From: Nemophila menziesii
Taxonomy: Eukaryota > Streptophyta > Magnoliopsida > Boraginales > Hydrophyllaceae
Length of the DNA stretch: 64,000 nt
Direction: 5' to 3'
Assembly: GCA_029959085.1 (NCBI GenBank)
Contig: JARWIR010000010.1
Coordinates: 18,559,001-18,623,000, forward strand
Each line of letters opens with the position of its first letter. Positions within the stretch are counted from its first letter, which is position 1. This document shows, piece after piece, positions 10,104 to 22,670 of this stretch. A program made the position numbers and the translations under genes. Under the pieces are notes generated by a model, which was given only the letters and a program-made list of their open reading frames with translations, was not told where the DNA came from and made no database searches.

Positions 10104-11853
10104 TGGTGGGTCCTTGTGTGTTATAAAATAATGAAATAAAAGCAAAGGAATAAAGGATCCACAGACCGCAAGTGTACGGGTCGTACCAAGTAATAGATAA
10201 GTAAAATCGGGATTATCGTCTCCACAGGGATTTAAGAGTTATTATAACTTCGTGTTCAATATCAGAATAGATAGTTCTAATCGTTTTAAAAAGATAAATA
10301 ACAAGGGAGATTGTTTTCTAATTAACTAAAGAATAAAATAGACAATAAAATAAACAATTAATAATTATGCAAGAAAGATAAGGATATGCAAGTATGAATC
10401 TATCCTATTGAATCTATGATTACTAAGAATAAGGGTAATGGGAAATCTCACAATAGTCGAGAATCTACTATCTCCTAGCCCCCGTCAGGGTGGACCTAGA
10501 AGCTATCCTACGGTATTACAAACCCCGTCAGGGCGATTATAAGCTACTTTCAGATGAATACTATTTTACCCAATTGGCTATGTGGTTAGTCAAGCCCGTC
10601 AGGGTCAAATAACGGATACCACGCGTCTATTATCTACGTCTGTAATTAAACCCCCTGTCAAGGTGATCCATACGCCACTATATGGAATAGCCTAATTACT
10701 AAAACCTACCCTTGATTCGCGACGTCAATGATAGTGAATAAACACAAGAATATAGTCAATGGAAATTAAGAACCAATTCAATTAAATACTAAAATCCCAG
10801 ATTCAAAGTAAAACAGAAAAACAATAATCAAAGGTTCATACAATTACAGTCCTAAAGAGAAATTATGCATACTAAAACTTCTTGAATAAATAGCTTAGAA
10901 ATACCTCATAGACAAAATAGATCGAATACTAATTACCAAAGAATAGAGATGGAGAAGTGTTGAATTGATGTAGTTAAGCTCTAGCTCTTGCTTCTTCCTC
11001 CTCTAGATCCTCTTGATTGCTTCTTTGATGAATTATTTGTGTATATTAAGCTCATGCAGCCAAGGGATGATTTTCTAAGGTTTAGAGCTGGTATTTATAG
11101 GTGCTAGGTCAAATTACTTGGAGTGGAAGACAAGTCAAGGACTCTTTAATTCGTAGCCCTAAAATCTAGGAAAGGTAAGATTCTGCTATTGATTTGATTT
11201 GGTCATATCTTTTTCAATACTTATCCGTTTGAGGAGTTCCAATATATGAAACTACTTGTCTCAGAAAGAGCTTTCTATTGGTGCAGACCACTCGTCCATA
11301 TTCCTAGTCAATCTTAAGTTATGGATTAATCTTTGAAACGTGGCTGGAATTTCAGATTCATAAGGCAGCTTTTCCTTTTCCTAGTTGAACTCTACTTCCT
11401 TCTATCTCCAGATTTCTTCAAGATCTTCTTTCCTTATCTCCTTAGAATTGATTTAGCATCTAATTTATTTACATATTATCTCTAAAGCTTCACATTAAAT
11501 AAATAATTAAACCGCATATGTTTTAAAAATAATAATTCATTAAATCAAGACTAGAAATAAGAAAGTGCAATTTAAATTCATGAAATTCGACTAACACACT
11601 AGAAATATTCTAAGACTTTAATTCTCACTTCTCCTCCTTGGATTGGTTTCTCATGAAATTCATAAACCTACTAACTTTGCACTAAAAATAAGTAAATTAA
11701 CGCACAAAAGCTCTATAAATGCAAATAGTCTAATTCCAAGGGGAGAAAGTGTAATATTGCAATTTAAGCACTAAATTCAATATAAAAAGACCATTTTCAT
11801 CCTAAAATGATGTCTCCTAGGGGCTTATATTCAGACCAAAAAGGGAGACATCA
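10104..11853 (-). repeat. Right LTR of copy 1 (5' LTR, promoter LTR)
   Basis: 1750 bp. TATAAATA at 11092-11099 (minus) would drive genomic RNA leftward across the element. The CCCGTCAGGG series is repeated here from about 10480. It ends ACATCA at 11853, followed by GCAGC. Confidence 0.9.
11092..11099 (-). promoter_or_regulatory. LTR TATA box, copy 1
   Basis: TATAAATACC context on the minus strand inside the 5' LTR. The same site in the other copies is 27547-27554 and 43983-43990. Confidence 0.5.
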
Positions 11854-12367
11854 GCAGCTAAAATATTTACAAAAACATTAGTGCAAAAGTCACCACATTA
11901 TCTAGCTTTCTTGGCGACACTATCAGGAAATCTGTTTGCAAAAGACGGTTAAGAGTGAATCACCTCTTGCCAATTGTTTGTTGAACACTCAGTACTTTTT
12001 GTTGAGCATTCGGTATATTTTGCTGAGCACTCAATGTTTTTGTTGAGTACACTTAAAGAACTTTTCTGATGCTCAGAGAATTTTTCGTGTACTTAGAGAA
12101 ATAATTCGATACTCAATGAAATCACTAAGTACGCCCCGATAGCGGTGCCGCTGGTTATACTTTGTGATTCTTACTTAGTGAGTCTAAGTTGGTGATTCAT
12201 GTTTATTGTCATTTACTTTTTGTCTTATCTAATTTTTGTTTAGTTTGAAGGTATTTTAATATTTGATCATCTATAAAATGTTATGGTGATTTTTTTTGTT
12301 TAAAATATTCTAACCAAATGATTAAATTATTTATAAAACTTCATAAACAAATCCCCAATAAGATTTA

Positions 12368-12430
12368 TAGTTTGTCTAGTGGTTAGACTACTTCGCATAG
12401 ACCAAAAGGTCTTGGGATCGTCTGGAGTAA
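12368..12430 (+). mobile_element. tRNA-derived SINE-like fragment
   Basis: TAGTTTGTCTAGTGG resembles a pol III box A and, about 40 bp on, TTGGGATCGTC resembles a degenerate box B, the layout of tRNA-derived SINE heads. No poly(A) tail or target duplication was identified. Same piece at 28823-28885, 45259-45321 and 54277-54339. Confidence 0.35.
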
Positions 12431-13746
12431 AAAATGATTCCTAGTCAAAAATAGCTCTCATATGTATTAAATAAAAAATTCGTAAACAATTTTTTTCGTC
12501 AAAAATATTCCAAACAAAACTAATGTTTTTTATTTTTTTACAACAATTGTTCGTTATAGTTAAATGCCAAGAGAATTAGCCTTTTGTAAAATGAGCAACG
12601 TTCAATATTATCTATTTATATATTTTGATGACATATGAGGGGCTACAAAGCCCACGAACAAAATACCTGAAAAATATGTAAACATAAATCTCAATATGAT
12701 GACAAAAAATATCTCTACAATATAAAACAGAATACAAAATCCAAACACTAAATATAAGCCCCGATTTTTAGAAGAAAAACTTTTAGGCCCACTTCTAAAA
12801 TTATATTTTTGATCTAATAATCTTAATAGGATATTCACAAACTTGCAGGATCAACTAAAACTAATACAGTAAGAAAATGGAGAAATATAATTATTAATTA
12901 TGTCGTACTCCCATATGATGCATATTATTTTTATTTTTATTTTTCGACGGATAAGCAAACCAAACTAAGAAAAAGCAAAATAGATGTATCCATTTTCAAT
13001 CCTCGGAAAATCTGCCATGATAGTCATCACATTACTGCATCCATGTGATTGGATGTTGGTTTCGTGCCTATTATTTTTTTAGCTTAGTGATGCATGTTAT
13101 TTTATTCAGTTTATTCCTTCTTTAATTCATTACACACGATTATTAATGTATCTAGTATTCTCAGTTAACAACTTAAATAATTTTTTTACTTATGTTTTGT
13201 ATATCTCTTCCCCTCCCCTTCTACAACCCCTACTTTTTCTAGTGATAATTTGGTTTTAATGACATATTTATTTAAATTCTTCGTTTACTAGACAGTAAAT
13301 TTAACACAAACGCAATTGGAGACCCGCATGGTGTTGTTTTTGGGTCCTTATTGTTGGCCATGATTTATATATTATGTTTTACATTTAGTTTTCTCGAATC
13401 TACACCTGACACGAGTATAACATCACATGATCAAATACAAAGTAGCACGATAGCAATGTTGAGTTTTTCATTTTTATTAACAAGGCGTTAATTATTTCAC
13501 CAGGATAATAAACCCAAAATATTTGACCATAACATGACTTTGAAATAATGGTTAATGGAGAAAGTAAATACGATAATGTAGGTTATTACTCTCGTAGGTG
13601 ATAAATATGTTTATAACCACGTGTACTGAATTTATATAGGCTAAATTTTGAAATCAAACAAAGATGTCAAAGAAGTGCATGCCTGGACTTGTCAACATAT
13701 ACTACCAAGCGTGACATACCATTATCAAATAACAATTATATAAAAC

Positions 13747-13756
<10 letters not shown>

Positions 13757-13838
<82 letters not shown>
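13757..13838. repeat. (AT)41 microsatellite, unit 1
   Basis: 82 bp of uninterrupted AT after CATATATATAC. Longest of the three array copies. Confidence 0.95.
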
Positions 13839-13843
<5 letters not shown>

Positions 13844-15363
13844 AAATTCGATTATAATCCCCTTATGACTTACATATTAAACTCAATATTCATATATCTC
13901 TCACTACATCTATAACACATGTGTATGTTTATCATGTGGAGCCTTACTCAAGAGACTCTTTGTCGATACAACAAGTAAGAATAAATCTTTGCATGTTTGT
14001 TTGTTGAGTTACACACTTACCAAGTTGAAATAATCAAATAATACACTATATAGGTCGCAACATTTTTTTTAAGAATCATATTTTTTTTCATTATTAAAGA
14101 ATCATGTTTGTTTTCATTGATACTTTTTCCTATTATATCAAGAAAAGGGAATAAGATAAAATGGTGTGTACTGAATGATTATATAAGTTATAGAATATCA
14201 TTAGTTTACATATGAAAATGTAATGGTTTGATTACAATTATAGGAGATATTAATCAACAATAAAACTAGATGTTGATGTAGATATTAAAAAAACAATTGT
14301 AAGCGTGTCTTGTGGGTGCAGTATTCATGAAACTGATCACATATATGGATTTTTTTGATAAATTTTAAGACAATGCTTTCAACTTTTACAGGATTGTCTA
14401 ATATTTTATTTTATCAAATTATATGATTATAAGTGTTCCATTAAGTTAATATAAGTAGTGATGTGTTCGGATTTCATGCAATAAATTTTTTTTTTTTGTC
14501 AAATAATTAGTTATAACTACACCTTGGGTTTCATTTATGCTAAGATAGTTTATTTTTAGGATATTCAAATATAGGATGAAATTTTAGAATATATTTTTGA
14601 ATACCCTAATTGAAACAGATGATATAAATTATCGTGTCCCCTTTTGTCCCTCTTCCCCAATAAAAGTTAGTATAGGAAAGTCCATGCTTTTTGTTAGTGG
14701 TTATATATAATAAACAAGATATAATATATTAAGATAACTATTACAGAAAAACAAATTAGGGTAATGTTTTGTTTGTTTTGAATAATTAATGATATTTCGT
14801 ATTAAATTTACATTTTTCTTAATTAAAATTTTGGATAACAAATGGTCAAAATTAAAAACCCGACAAGGTATGCCAAACTAAAAAACTACATAACAAACGA
14901 AAAATAATAATGTAATTTTTTGAAACTACATTATAAAATAGATATTATATACTGTAAAATTATACTAACATCTTATAAGATATCATAGTGTATGAGTTTT
15001 CATAATTTACTTTTAGTAAATGGATTAAAGTTTACTTTGTAAAAGTTCAAAGTTAAACATAAAATTAACATATGAATTTATATATAATGGATAATTAAAA
15101 TAGGTTGATATAACTACATCATTATTAATCGGGAAGATTTTATAAAACTAAAATTATATAAAAAGATATAATCACAATTTAGAATGAGAAACTAAAATCT
15201 TATTATTTTAATTGTAACTTGAGATAAAATGTGTAGTTTTAGTTTTTTAATGACATATACAAATCACAATAAGGGATACTAAATTTAAATATTTCCTTCA
15301 AACATCTTAAATCAATTGAACTAGCTTTTGAGATAATAATCGAAACTTAGTCAAACTTTATCA

Positions 15364-16116
15364 TTAATGGTGACAAATACAATTACAAATATTTTGACTG
15401 CAAAAAACAGATTCGCATTTAGGAGGACAAAGACTAACACATTCATTGCTTCCTTTGCACGAAGCTTGTTGTGGATATACTTTTGAGATCTTCGCAAATA
15501 ATGTGCATGCACAATAAAGACCATTACACAATGGTATTTTGTTTCCAAATGCACAAAAAAGTTTACAATCTTTGGTGCATTTTGAGCTTGTTACTACTTT
15601 CAATGATGGAAAACCTACAAATCAAAATAATTAAGAAAAATTAGCTCAACATATATTAATATATAAATAAAATAAGAATAATATAATATTGTACTTTAGA
15701 TTTTATATATTGTGTGTTTTGTTATAGCATACTTTTTATTTTTATATTTATTGTAATTTATTTTTTTGTAAATCTTATATGTTTTTCCCTATAAATTAGA
15801 AAAAACATAAAAATAATTTTTTTTTCTTCACCTAACCAAGATACTAAATAATGTTTCTAATTTAAATATTATGATAAATAAACTATATAACACATCGCCG
15901 TGTGGTAGAAGAATTGTTCTATGGTGCATGATTTACTAAAAGACAATATTATCATTATTTAAATAAATTGGAAATATAATAAAATATTATGTATAGAAAA
16001 TAAAAAATACAAGACATATAAGGTATGAGAATAAAAGAATAATATGATTAATGATATAGTAACTAACCTATTGCAATAAGCAATATAACAATAGTAAGTA
16101 AATTTTTTGTTGACAT
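15364..16116 (-). CDS. Two-domain cysteine-rich secreted peptide, defensin-like (gene A, copy 1)
   Basis: Paralogue of gene B in the neighbouring 2-kb subrepeat. Exon 1 is 16116-16068 (ATG at 16116) and is identical to B exon 1. The intron is 16067-15615 (453 bp, GTTAGT...TTGTAG, phase 1); exon 2 is 15614-15364. The product is 99 residues with all 14 cysteines in place. Against B it has T38A, I39F, L56F and D73N, all between cysteines. This copy alone also has N59I, from two close base changes that create an AGATCT. Synonymous changes against B include one Cys and one Pro codon. The gene lies upstream of B on the same strand, about 14.2 kb from B of the same unit but only 2 kb from B of the next unit. 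Confidence 0.75.
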
Positions 16117-16182
16117 CTTTGATTGCAGAGGTATATAATATATATAAATATAGTTCTTGCAATTCTATGAGAAATGTGCTCT

Positions 16183-16190
16183 TATTTATA
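16183..16190 (-). promoter_or_regulatory. Putative TATA box of gene A copy 1
   Basis: TATAAATA on the minus strand, 67 bp before the ATG at 16116; the same octamer as in gene B. Confidence 0.5.
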
Positions 16191-16576
16191 CATTTTAAAA
16201 CTTTTCCGCATAAAAAATATCCAATAAGATAATTATACACATGTAACCACTATAGTGGTCAGTTAATTATAATAAGAAGGAGGGGGTTTTAGACTAGACA
16301 ACAAATAAGATTTTCAACATCATATGTCTTAAGAATTTTGATAGACATTGAAATTAATGATTTTTATCCTTTACTTATCTCTATATTTATAAATGAATTC
16401 TTTTTATTTAATTTGGTCAATTTCATTAAATACTATTGTTCATGTACTATAGAAGTATAGAATGGACTTGCACGTAGGGGCAAGCATATTCAAGGGGTTA
16501 TGGGAGGGGGTACAAATTTACCTCGTTTGTAATCCTTGCTTGTTTAATTGAATGGGTAAAAATAGACATCTATCAT

Positions 16577-18598
16577 TATGCTAATAGAGTTCATTTTTCG
16601 GATATTCAAATATAGGATGAAATTTTAGAATGTATTTTTAATGACCCTAATTGAAACATATGATATAAATTATCATGTCCCCCTCATGTCCCTCTTCCCC
16701 AATAAAAGTTAGTATAAGAAAGTCCGTATTTTTTGTTAGTGGATATATATAATAAACAAGATATAATATATTGAGATAACTATTACACAAAGAACAAATT
16801 AGGGTAATGTTTTATTTGTTTTCAATAATCAATGATATTTCGTATTAAATTTATATTTTTTTTAAGTAAAATTTTGGATAAAAAATGGTCAAAATTAAAA
16901 ACCCGACAACGTATGCCAAACTAAAAAACTACATAACAAACGAAAAATAATAATATGATTTTCTGAAACTACATTATAAAATAGATATTATATACCGTAA
17001 AATTATAGTAACATCTTATAAGATATCATAGTGTATGAGTTTTCATAATTTACTTTTAGTAAATGGATTAAAGTTTACTTTGTAAAAGTTCAAAGTTAAA
17101 CATAAAATTAACATATAAATTTATATATAATGGATAATTAAAATAGGTTGATATAACTATATCATTATTAATCGGGAAGATTTTATAAAACTAAAATTAT
17201 ATAAAAAGATATAATCAAAATTTAGAATGAGAAACTAAAATTTTAGTATTTTAATTGTAACTTGAGATAAAATGTGTAGTTTTAGTTTTTTAATGACATA
17301 TACAAATCACAATAAGGGATACTAAATTTAAATATTTCCTTTAAACATCTTAAATCAATTGAACTAGCTTTTGAGATAATAATCAAAACTTAATCAAACC
17401 TTATCATTAATGGTGACAAATACAATTACAAATATTTTGACTGCAAAAAACAGATTCGCATTTAGGTGGACAAAGACTAACACATTCGTCGCTTCCTTTA
17501 CACGAAGCTTGTTGTGGATATACTTTTGAGTTCTTAGCAAGTAATGTGCATGCACAATAAAGACCATTACACAATGGTATTTTGTTTCCAATTGTACAAA
17601 AAAGTTTACAATCTTTGGTGCATTTTGAGCTTGTTACTACTTTCAATGATGGAAAACCTACAAATCAAAATAATTAAGAAATATTAGCTCAACATTTATT
17701 AATATATAAATAAAATAAGAATAATATGTATTGTACTTTAGATTTTATATATTGTGTGTTTTGTTATAGCATACTTTTTATTTTTCATTTTTTCTAATTT
17801 ATTTTTTTGTAAATCTTATATGTTTTTCCCTATAAATTAAAAAACATTAAAATAATTTTTTTTCTTCACCTAACCAAGATACTAAATAATGTTTCTAATT
17901 TAAATATTATGATAAATAAACTATATAACACATCGCCGTGGTGGTAGAAGAATTGTTCTATGGTGCATGATTTACTAAAAGACAATATTATAATTATTTA
18001 AATAAATAGGAAATATAATAAAATATTATGTATAGAAAATAAAAAATACAAGACATATAAGGTATGAGAATAAAAGAATAATATGATTAATGATATAGTA
18101 ACTAACCTATTGCAATAAGCAATATAACAATAGTAAGTAAATTTTTTGTTGACATCTTTGATTGCAGAGGTATATAATATATTAATATAGTTCTTGAAAT
18201 TCTATGAGAAATGTGCTCTTATTTATACATTTTAAAACTTTTCCACATAAAAAATATCCAATAAGATAATTATAGTGGTCAGTTAATTATAATAAGAAGG
18301 AGGGGGTTTGAGACTAGACAACAAATAAGATTTTTGACATCATATGTCTTAAGAATTTTGATAGATATTGAAATTAATGATTTTTATCCTTTACTTATAT
18401 CTGTATTTATAAATGAATTCTTTTTATTGAATTTGGTCAATTTCATTAAATATTATTGTTCATGTACTATAGAAGTCTATAATGGACTTGCACGTAGGGG
18501 CAAGCATATTCAAGGGGTTATGGGAGGGGGGGTACAAATTTACCTCGTTTGTAATCCTTGCTTGTTTAATTGAACGGGTAAAAATAGACATCTATCAT
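16577..18598. repeat. Subrepeat B, unit 2
   Basis: Second copy of the 2022-bp module, same length as in unit 1, carrying gene B copy 2. Confidence 0.85.
17407..18155 (-). CDS. Two-domain cysteine-rich secreted peptide (gene B, copy 2)
   Basis: Exon 1 is 18155-18107, the intron 18106-17658, and exon 2 17657-17407 with the stop. The encoded protein is identical to the B copy at 954-1702, as are splice sites and the TATA-like octamer at 18220-18227. It sits about 2 kb downstream, in transcription sense, of gene A copy 1, so this A-B pair is a local tandem duplication bridging the junction of units 1 and 2. Confidence 0.75.
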
Positions 18599-20420
18599 TA
18601 TGCTAATAGAGTTCATTTTTAGGATATTCAAATATAGGATGAAATTTTAGAATATATTTTTAATGACCCTAATTGAAACAGATGATATTAATTATCATGT
18701 CCCCTTCATGTCCCTCTTCCCCAATAAAAGTTAGTATAAGAAAGTCCATATTTTTTTAGTGGTTATATATAATAAACAAGATATAATATATTGAGATAAC
18801 TATTACACAAAGAACAAATTAGGGTAATGTTTTATTTGTTTTCAATAATCAGTGATATTTCGTATTAAATTTATAATTTTTTAAAGTAAAATTTTGGATA
18901 AAAAATGGTCAAAATTAAAAACCCAACAACGTATGCCAAACTAAAAAACTACATAACAAACGAAAAATAATAATATGATTTTTTGAAACTACATTATAAA
19001 ATAGATATTATATACCGTAAAATTATAGTAACATCTTATAAGATATCATAGTGTATGAGTTTTCATAATTTACTTTTAGTAAATGGATTAAAGTTTACTT
19101 CGTAAAAGTTCAAAATTAAACATAAAATTAACATATGAATTTATATATAATGGATAATTAAAATAGGTTGGGCTAATAAAATTCATTCCAAAAATAAAAT
19201 TATTCTGATTTTTATATTAATCGGACATGTCAACGGTCGCGCGCTGACTCAGCTCGACTTGCTAGTTTTAAAAATAAATAAATAAATTAAGCTAATGCTG
19301 TCAATACTTTTTGGCAGTAAGTTGGTTTTAAAAATGAGCATTGCTATATATCACCCTTTTTTGCTTCACCCATTTATTACCTCCTACGTGTCATCTAATG
19401 TGGCATTAAATAAAGGAAAGAGAAAATAAACATTTAAGAGAGACAAATATTTTTATTGGTGTTTAAAACCTCCACGAAAACGAGTAGTAGATCACTTTGT
19501 TAAAAAAAGGTAATTTATAATTTTTTAGGTAATCTATCATTCCACATATCTAAACGTACAAAGAGATAAAAAGAAAATACCAGAAAACGAGTAGTAGATC
19601 ACTTTGTTAAAAAAAGGTCATCCTGAATTACCGGTATCCTTAAACGACTACTATCGCTACTCTGGTCTACGCTCAAAATTAACTTTAGAGAGAGGGGAGG
19701 GCTTTTCTGGTGTGTTGTAATTCTAGTTGTGGTTTTTCCAAATGACTCTAACTACTCTTATATAGTGACATAGGTTTTAAAAAATATCCAAAGTAATTGT
19801 TTGTCATAAATAGGTTCACTAAACATTGTACCCTTTGTAACAACTGGGTATTTATCATGTAAGTTATCAATGAGTTTTGCACGTTTTCTTCTTCTAATGG
19901 CATTTCAAACATATGCAATGAAGTGCTTTCTTCTTCTAATGGTATTTTAAACATATGTAATGAAGTTTGTATAACTACCAGTTTCAAAATAAGATTTTAT
20001 TTTAAATTCCATCAAACTTCCCATGATGTCGCCGAAGGTGGTGGTGGTGGTACGCGTGTTGGTTATTTCCTTTACTTTTCATCTGTAAAGTTTTAGGCCT
20101 TTTAAAAGATAAAGAAGGAAAAAAATATATAAACCAATATTTTCCTTCCTCTATGTTTTATGCGGGACAAATTACGCTCTTGATATTCTTATTTTCCAAG
20201 AGCATAAAATTAAAGTAAAAACTTTTGAGATTCGCTATGTTTATATTATCGGAAGCCGAAGCAGATAAATGTTATTGTTCATGTACTATAGAAGTCTAGA
20301 ATGGACTTGCAAGTAGGCGCAAGCATATTCAAGGGGTTATGGGATGGGGGGTACAAATTCACCTCGTTTGTAATCTTTGCTTGTTTAACTTAATGAGTAA
20401 AAATAGACATCTATCATTAT
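18599..20420. repeat. Subrepeat C remnant with foreign segment, unit 2
   Basis: C head 18599-19170, foreign segment 19171-20271, C tail 20272-20420. The small ORF at 19748-19987 (minus) is the 79-codon version of the duplicated-block frame. Confidence 0.75.
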
Positions 20421-20919
20421 TCGCTATATATTTTGTGATATTTTAAAAAAAGTATAAAAAAGTGATTAAGATAGAAATATTGATGATAATCTAAGCAAAT
20501 ATCTAAGAAATGATAAAATAATACAAAAATAACGTTTATTATTATTTTAACTTTATTTAATTTGATTTTCCAATTTTCTGATTTTATATGTATATTCGGT
20601 TTATTTTTCTGAAGTATAATTTGATTAGTAAAACGATATTTAAATAATTTTTTAAAAGTATGATTTTAAATGATTGGGTGTATTTTTTTTCTTTTTAGTT
20701 TTAACATTACCTATATTTTTTTTAAATTATTAATTTACTATGAGTAATTTATTTTTGTACATAATGATCAATAATCATATCTACTACTTGTTTTTTCGGG
20801 ATGTTTCTTAAAGTAATTTTATTTAACCAAAAACGTAATACACATAGAATTTAACCTGCATAGTATAATTACAGTTTGTACAATTATCTCTAGCCTATTC
20901 CTTTTTAAGAGAAAGCAGC

Positions 20920-22670
20920 TGGTGGGTCCTTGTGTGTTATAAAATAATGAAATAAAAGCAAAGGAATAAAGGATTCACAGACCGCAAGTGTACGGGTCGT
21001 ACCAAGTAATAGATAAGTAAAATCGGGATTATCGTCTCCACAGGGATTTAAGAGTTATTATAACTTCGTGTTCAATATCAGAATAGATAGTTCTAATCGT
21101 TTTAAAAAGATAAATAACAAGGGAGTTTGTTTTCTAATTAACTAAAGAATAAAATAGACAATAAAATAAACAATTAATAATTATGCAAGAAAGATAAGGA
21201 TATGCAAGTATGAATCTATCCTATTGAATCTATGATTACTAAGAATAAGGGTGAATGGGAAATCTCACAATAGTCGGGAATCTACTATCTCCTATCCCCC
21301 GTCAGGGTGGACCTAGAAGCTATCATATGGTATTACAAACCCCGTCAGGGCGATTATAAGCTACTTTCAGATGAATACTATTTTACCCAATTGGCTACGT
21401 GGTTAGTCAAGCCCGTCAGGGTCAAATAACGGATACCACGCGTCTATTATCTAAGTCTGTAATTAAACCCCCCGTCAAGGTGATCCATACGCCACTATAT
21501 GGAATAGCCTAATTACTAAAACCTACCCTTGATTCGCGACGTCAATGATAGTGAATAAACACAAGAATATAGTCAATGGAAATTAAGAACCAATTCAATT
21601 AAATACTAAAATCCCAGATTCAAAGTAAAACAGAAAAACAATAATCAAAGGTTCATACAATTACAATCCTAAAGAGAAATTATGCATACTAAAACTTCTT
21701 GAATAAATAGCTTAGAAATACCTCATAGACAAAATAGATCTAATACTAATTACCAAAGAATAGAGATGGAGAAGTGTTGAATTGATGTAGTTAAGCTCTA
21801 GCTCTTGCTTCTTCCTCCTCTAGATCCTCTTGATTGCTTCTTTGATGAATTATTTGTGTATATTAAGCTCATGCAGCCAAGGGATGATTTTCTAAGGTTT
21901 AGAGCTGGTATTTATAGGTGCTAGGTCGAATTACTTGGAGTGGAAGACAAGTCAAGGACTCTTTAATTCGTAGCCCTAAAATCTAGGAAAGGTAAGATTC
22001 TGCTATTGATTTGATTTGGTCATATCTTTTTCAATACTTATCCGTTTGAGGAGTTCCAATATATGAAACTGCTTGTCTCGGAAAGAGATTTCTATTGATG
22101 CAGACCACTCGTCCAGATTCCTAGCCAATCTTAAGTTATGGATTAATCTTTGAAACGTGGCTGGAATTTCAGATTCATAAGGTAGTTTTTCCTTTTCCTA
22201 GTTGAACTCTACTTCCTTCTATCTCCAGATTTCTTCAAGATCTTCTTTCCTTATCTCCTTAGAATTGATTTAGCATCTAATTTATTTACATATTATCTCT
22301 AAAGCTTCACATTAAATAAATAATTAAACCGCATATGCTTTGAAAATAATAAATCATTAAATAAAGACTAGAAATAAGAAAGTGCAATTTAAATTCATGA
22401 AATTCGACTAACACACTAGAAATATTCTAAGACTTTAATTCTCACTTCTCCTCCTTGGATTGGTTTCTCATGAAATTCATAAACCTACTAACTTTGCACT
22501 AAAAATAAGTAAATTAACGCACAAAAGTTCTATAAATGCAAATAGTCTAATTCCAAGGGGAGAAAGTGTAATATTGCAATTTAAGCACTAAAGTCAATAT
22601 AAAAAGACCATTTTCATCCTAAAATGATGTCTCTTAGGGGCTTATATTTAGACCAAAAAGGGATACATCA
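20920..22670 (-). repeat. Left LTR of copy 2 (3' LTR)
   Basis: 1751 bp. Its inner end reads GATACATCA, where the other copies have GAGACATCA. The adjacent purine tract is 22671-22683 and the hairpin 22688-22706. Confidence 0.9.

Larger units (their letters stand above)
4466..11853 (-). mobile_element. Non-autonomous Ty3/gypsy (Tat/Athila-like) LTR retrotransposon, copy 1
   Basis: 7388 bp, transcribed on the minus strand. LTRs of about 1.75 kb begin TGATGTCTCC and end CACCA in the element's sense. Flanks are the 5-bp duplication GCAGC at 4461-4465 and 11854-11858; the empty site survives at 53756-53760. The primer binding site matches plant tRNA-Asp at 17 of 18 bases, and the purine tract abuts the 3' LTR. 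The internal 3.9 kb has a short reading frame, an acidic ORF ending in an integrase-like C-terminal tail, then about 2.5 kb of non-coding DNA. No reverse transcriptase, RNase H, protease or integrase core is visible, so it must borrow enzymes. The lineage rests on the primer site and the GPF motif. Confidence 0.85.
11859..14535. other. Spacer between retrotransposon and subrepeat A, unit 1
   Basis: 2.7 kb of AT-rich DNA. It contains a degenerate 21-23-bp tandem repeat (about 11977-12050, TTGTTGAGCACTCAGTA-like), a tRNA-like piece (12368-12430) and the (AT)41 tract. A 76-codon hydrophobic frame at 12608-12838 (minus) is interrupted by TGA in unit 2 and is not considered a gene. Equivalents: 28314-30958, 44750-47377 and, cut short and diverged, 53761-54992. 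Confidence 0.6.
1..16453. repeat. Tandem array unit 1 (16.45 kb)
   Basis: First visible unit of a head-to-tail array. The sequence at position 1 recurs at 16454, 32877 and 49296, giving periods of 16453, 16423 and 16419 bp. Order inside: end of junction motif, subrepeat B with a peptide gene, gene-less subrepeat C, spacer, a 7.4-kb LTR retrotransposon, a second spacer, and subrepeat A with a peptide gene. Copies read as nearly identical by eye; most of the length difference is the (AT)n tract near 13757. Unit 1 carries private changes: a 1-bp deletion in the retrotransposon ORF, and an Asn-to-Ile change in gene A. The array continues to the left of the window. Confidence 0.95.
14536..16576. 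repeat. Subrepeat A (2.04 kb, carries gene A), unit 1/2 border
   Basis: Starts TATGCTAAGATAG and aligns with subrepeat B end to end with a few percent difference. It spans the unit 1/unit 2 boundary chosen here. Other copies: 30959-32999 and 47378-49418. Confidence 0.85.

Noticed and set aside
12368..12430. A functional tRNA gene
   Set aside because: No full cloverleaf or proper T-arm; box B is degenerate. Better seen as a SINE-type fragment.
12608..12838. 76-codon hydrophobic frame that could look like a membrane protein (also 45499, 54517)
   Set aside because: Interrupted by TGA in unit 2, frame altered in unit 4, no known motif.
15959..16240. 93-codon hydrophobic frame over exon 1 of gene A (also near 32382 and 48801)
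   Set aside because: Runs through the intron and promoter in a different phase, contains the TATA region, and is broken in subrepeat B.
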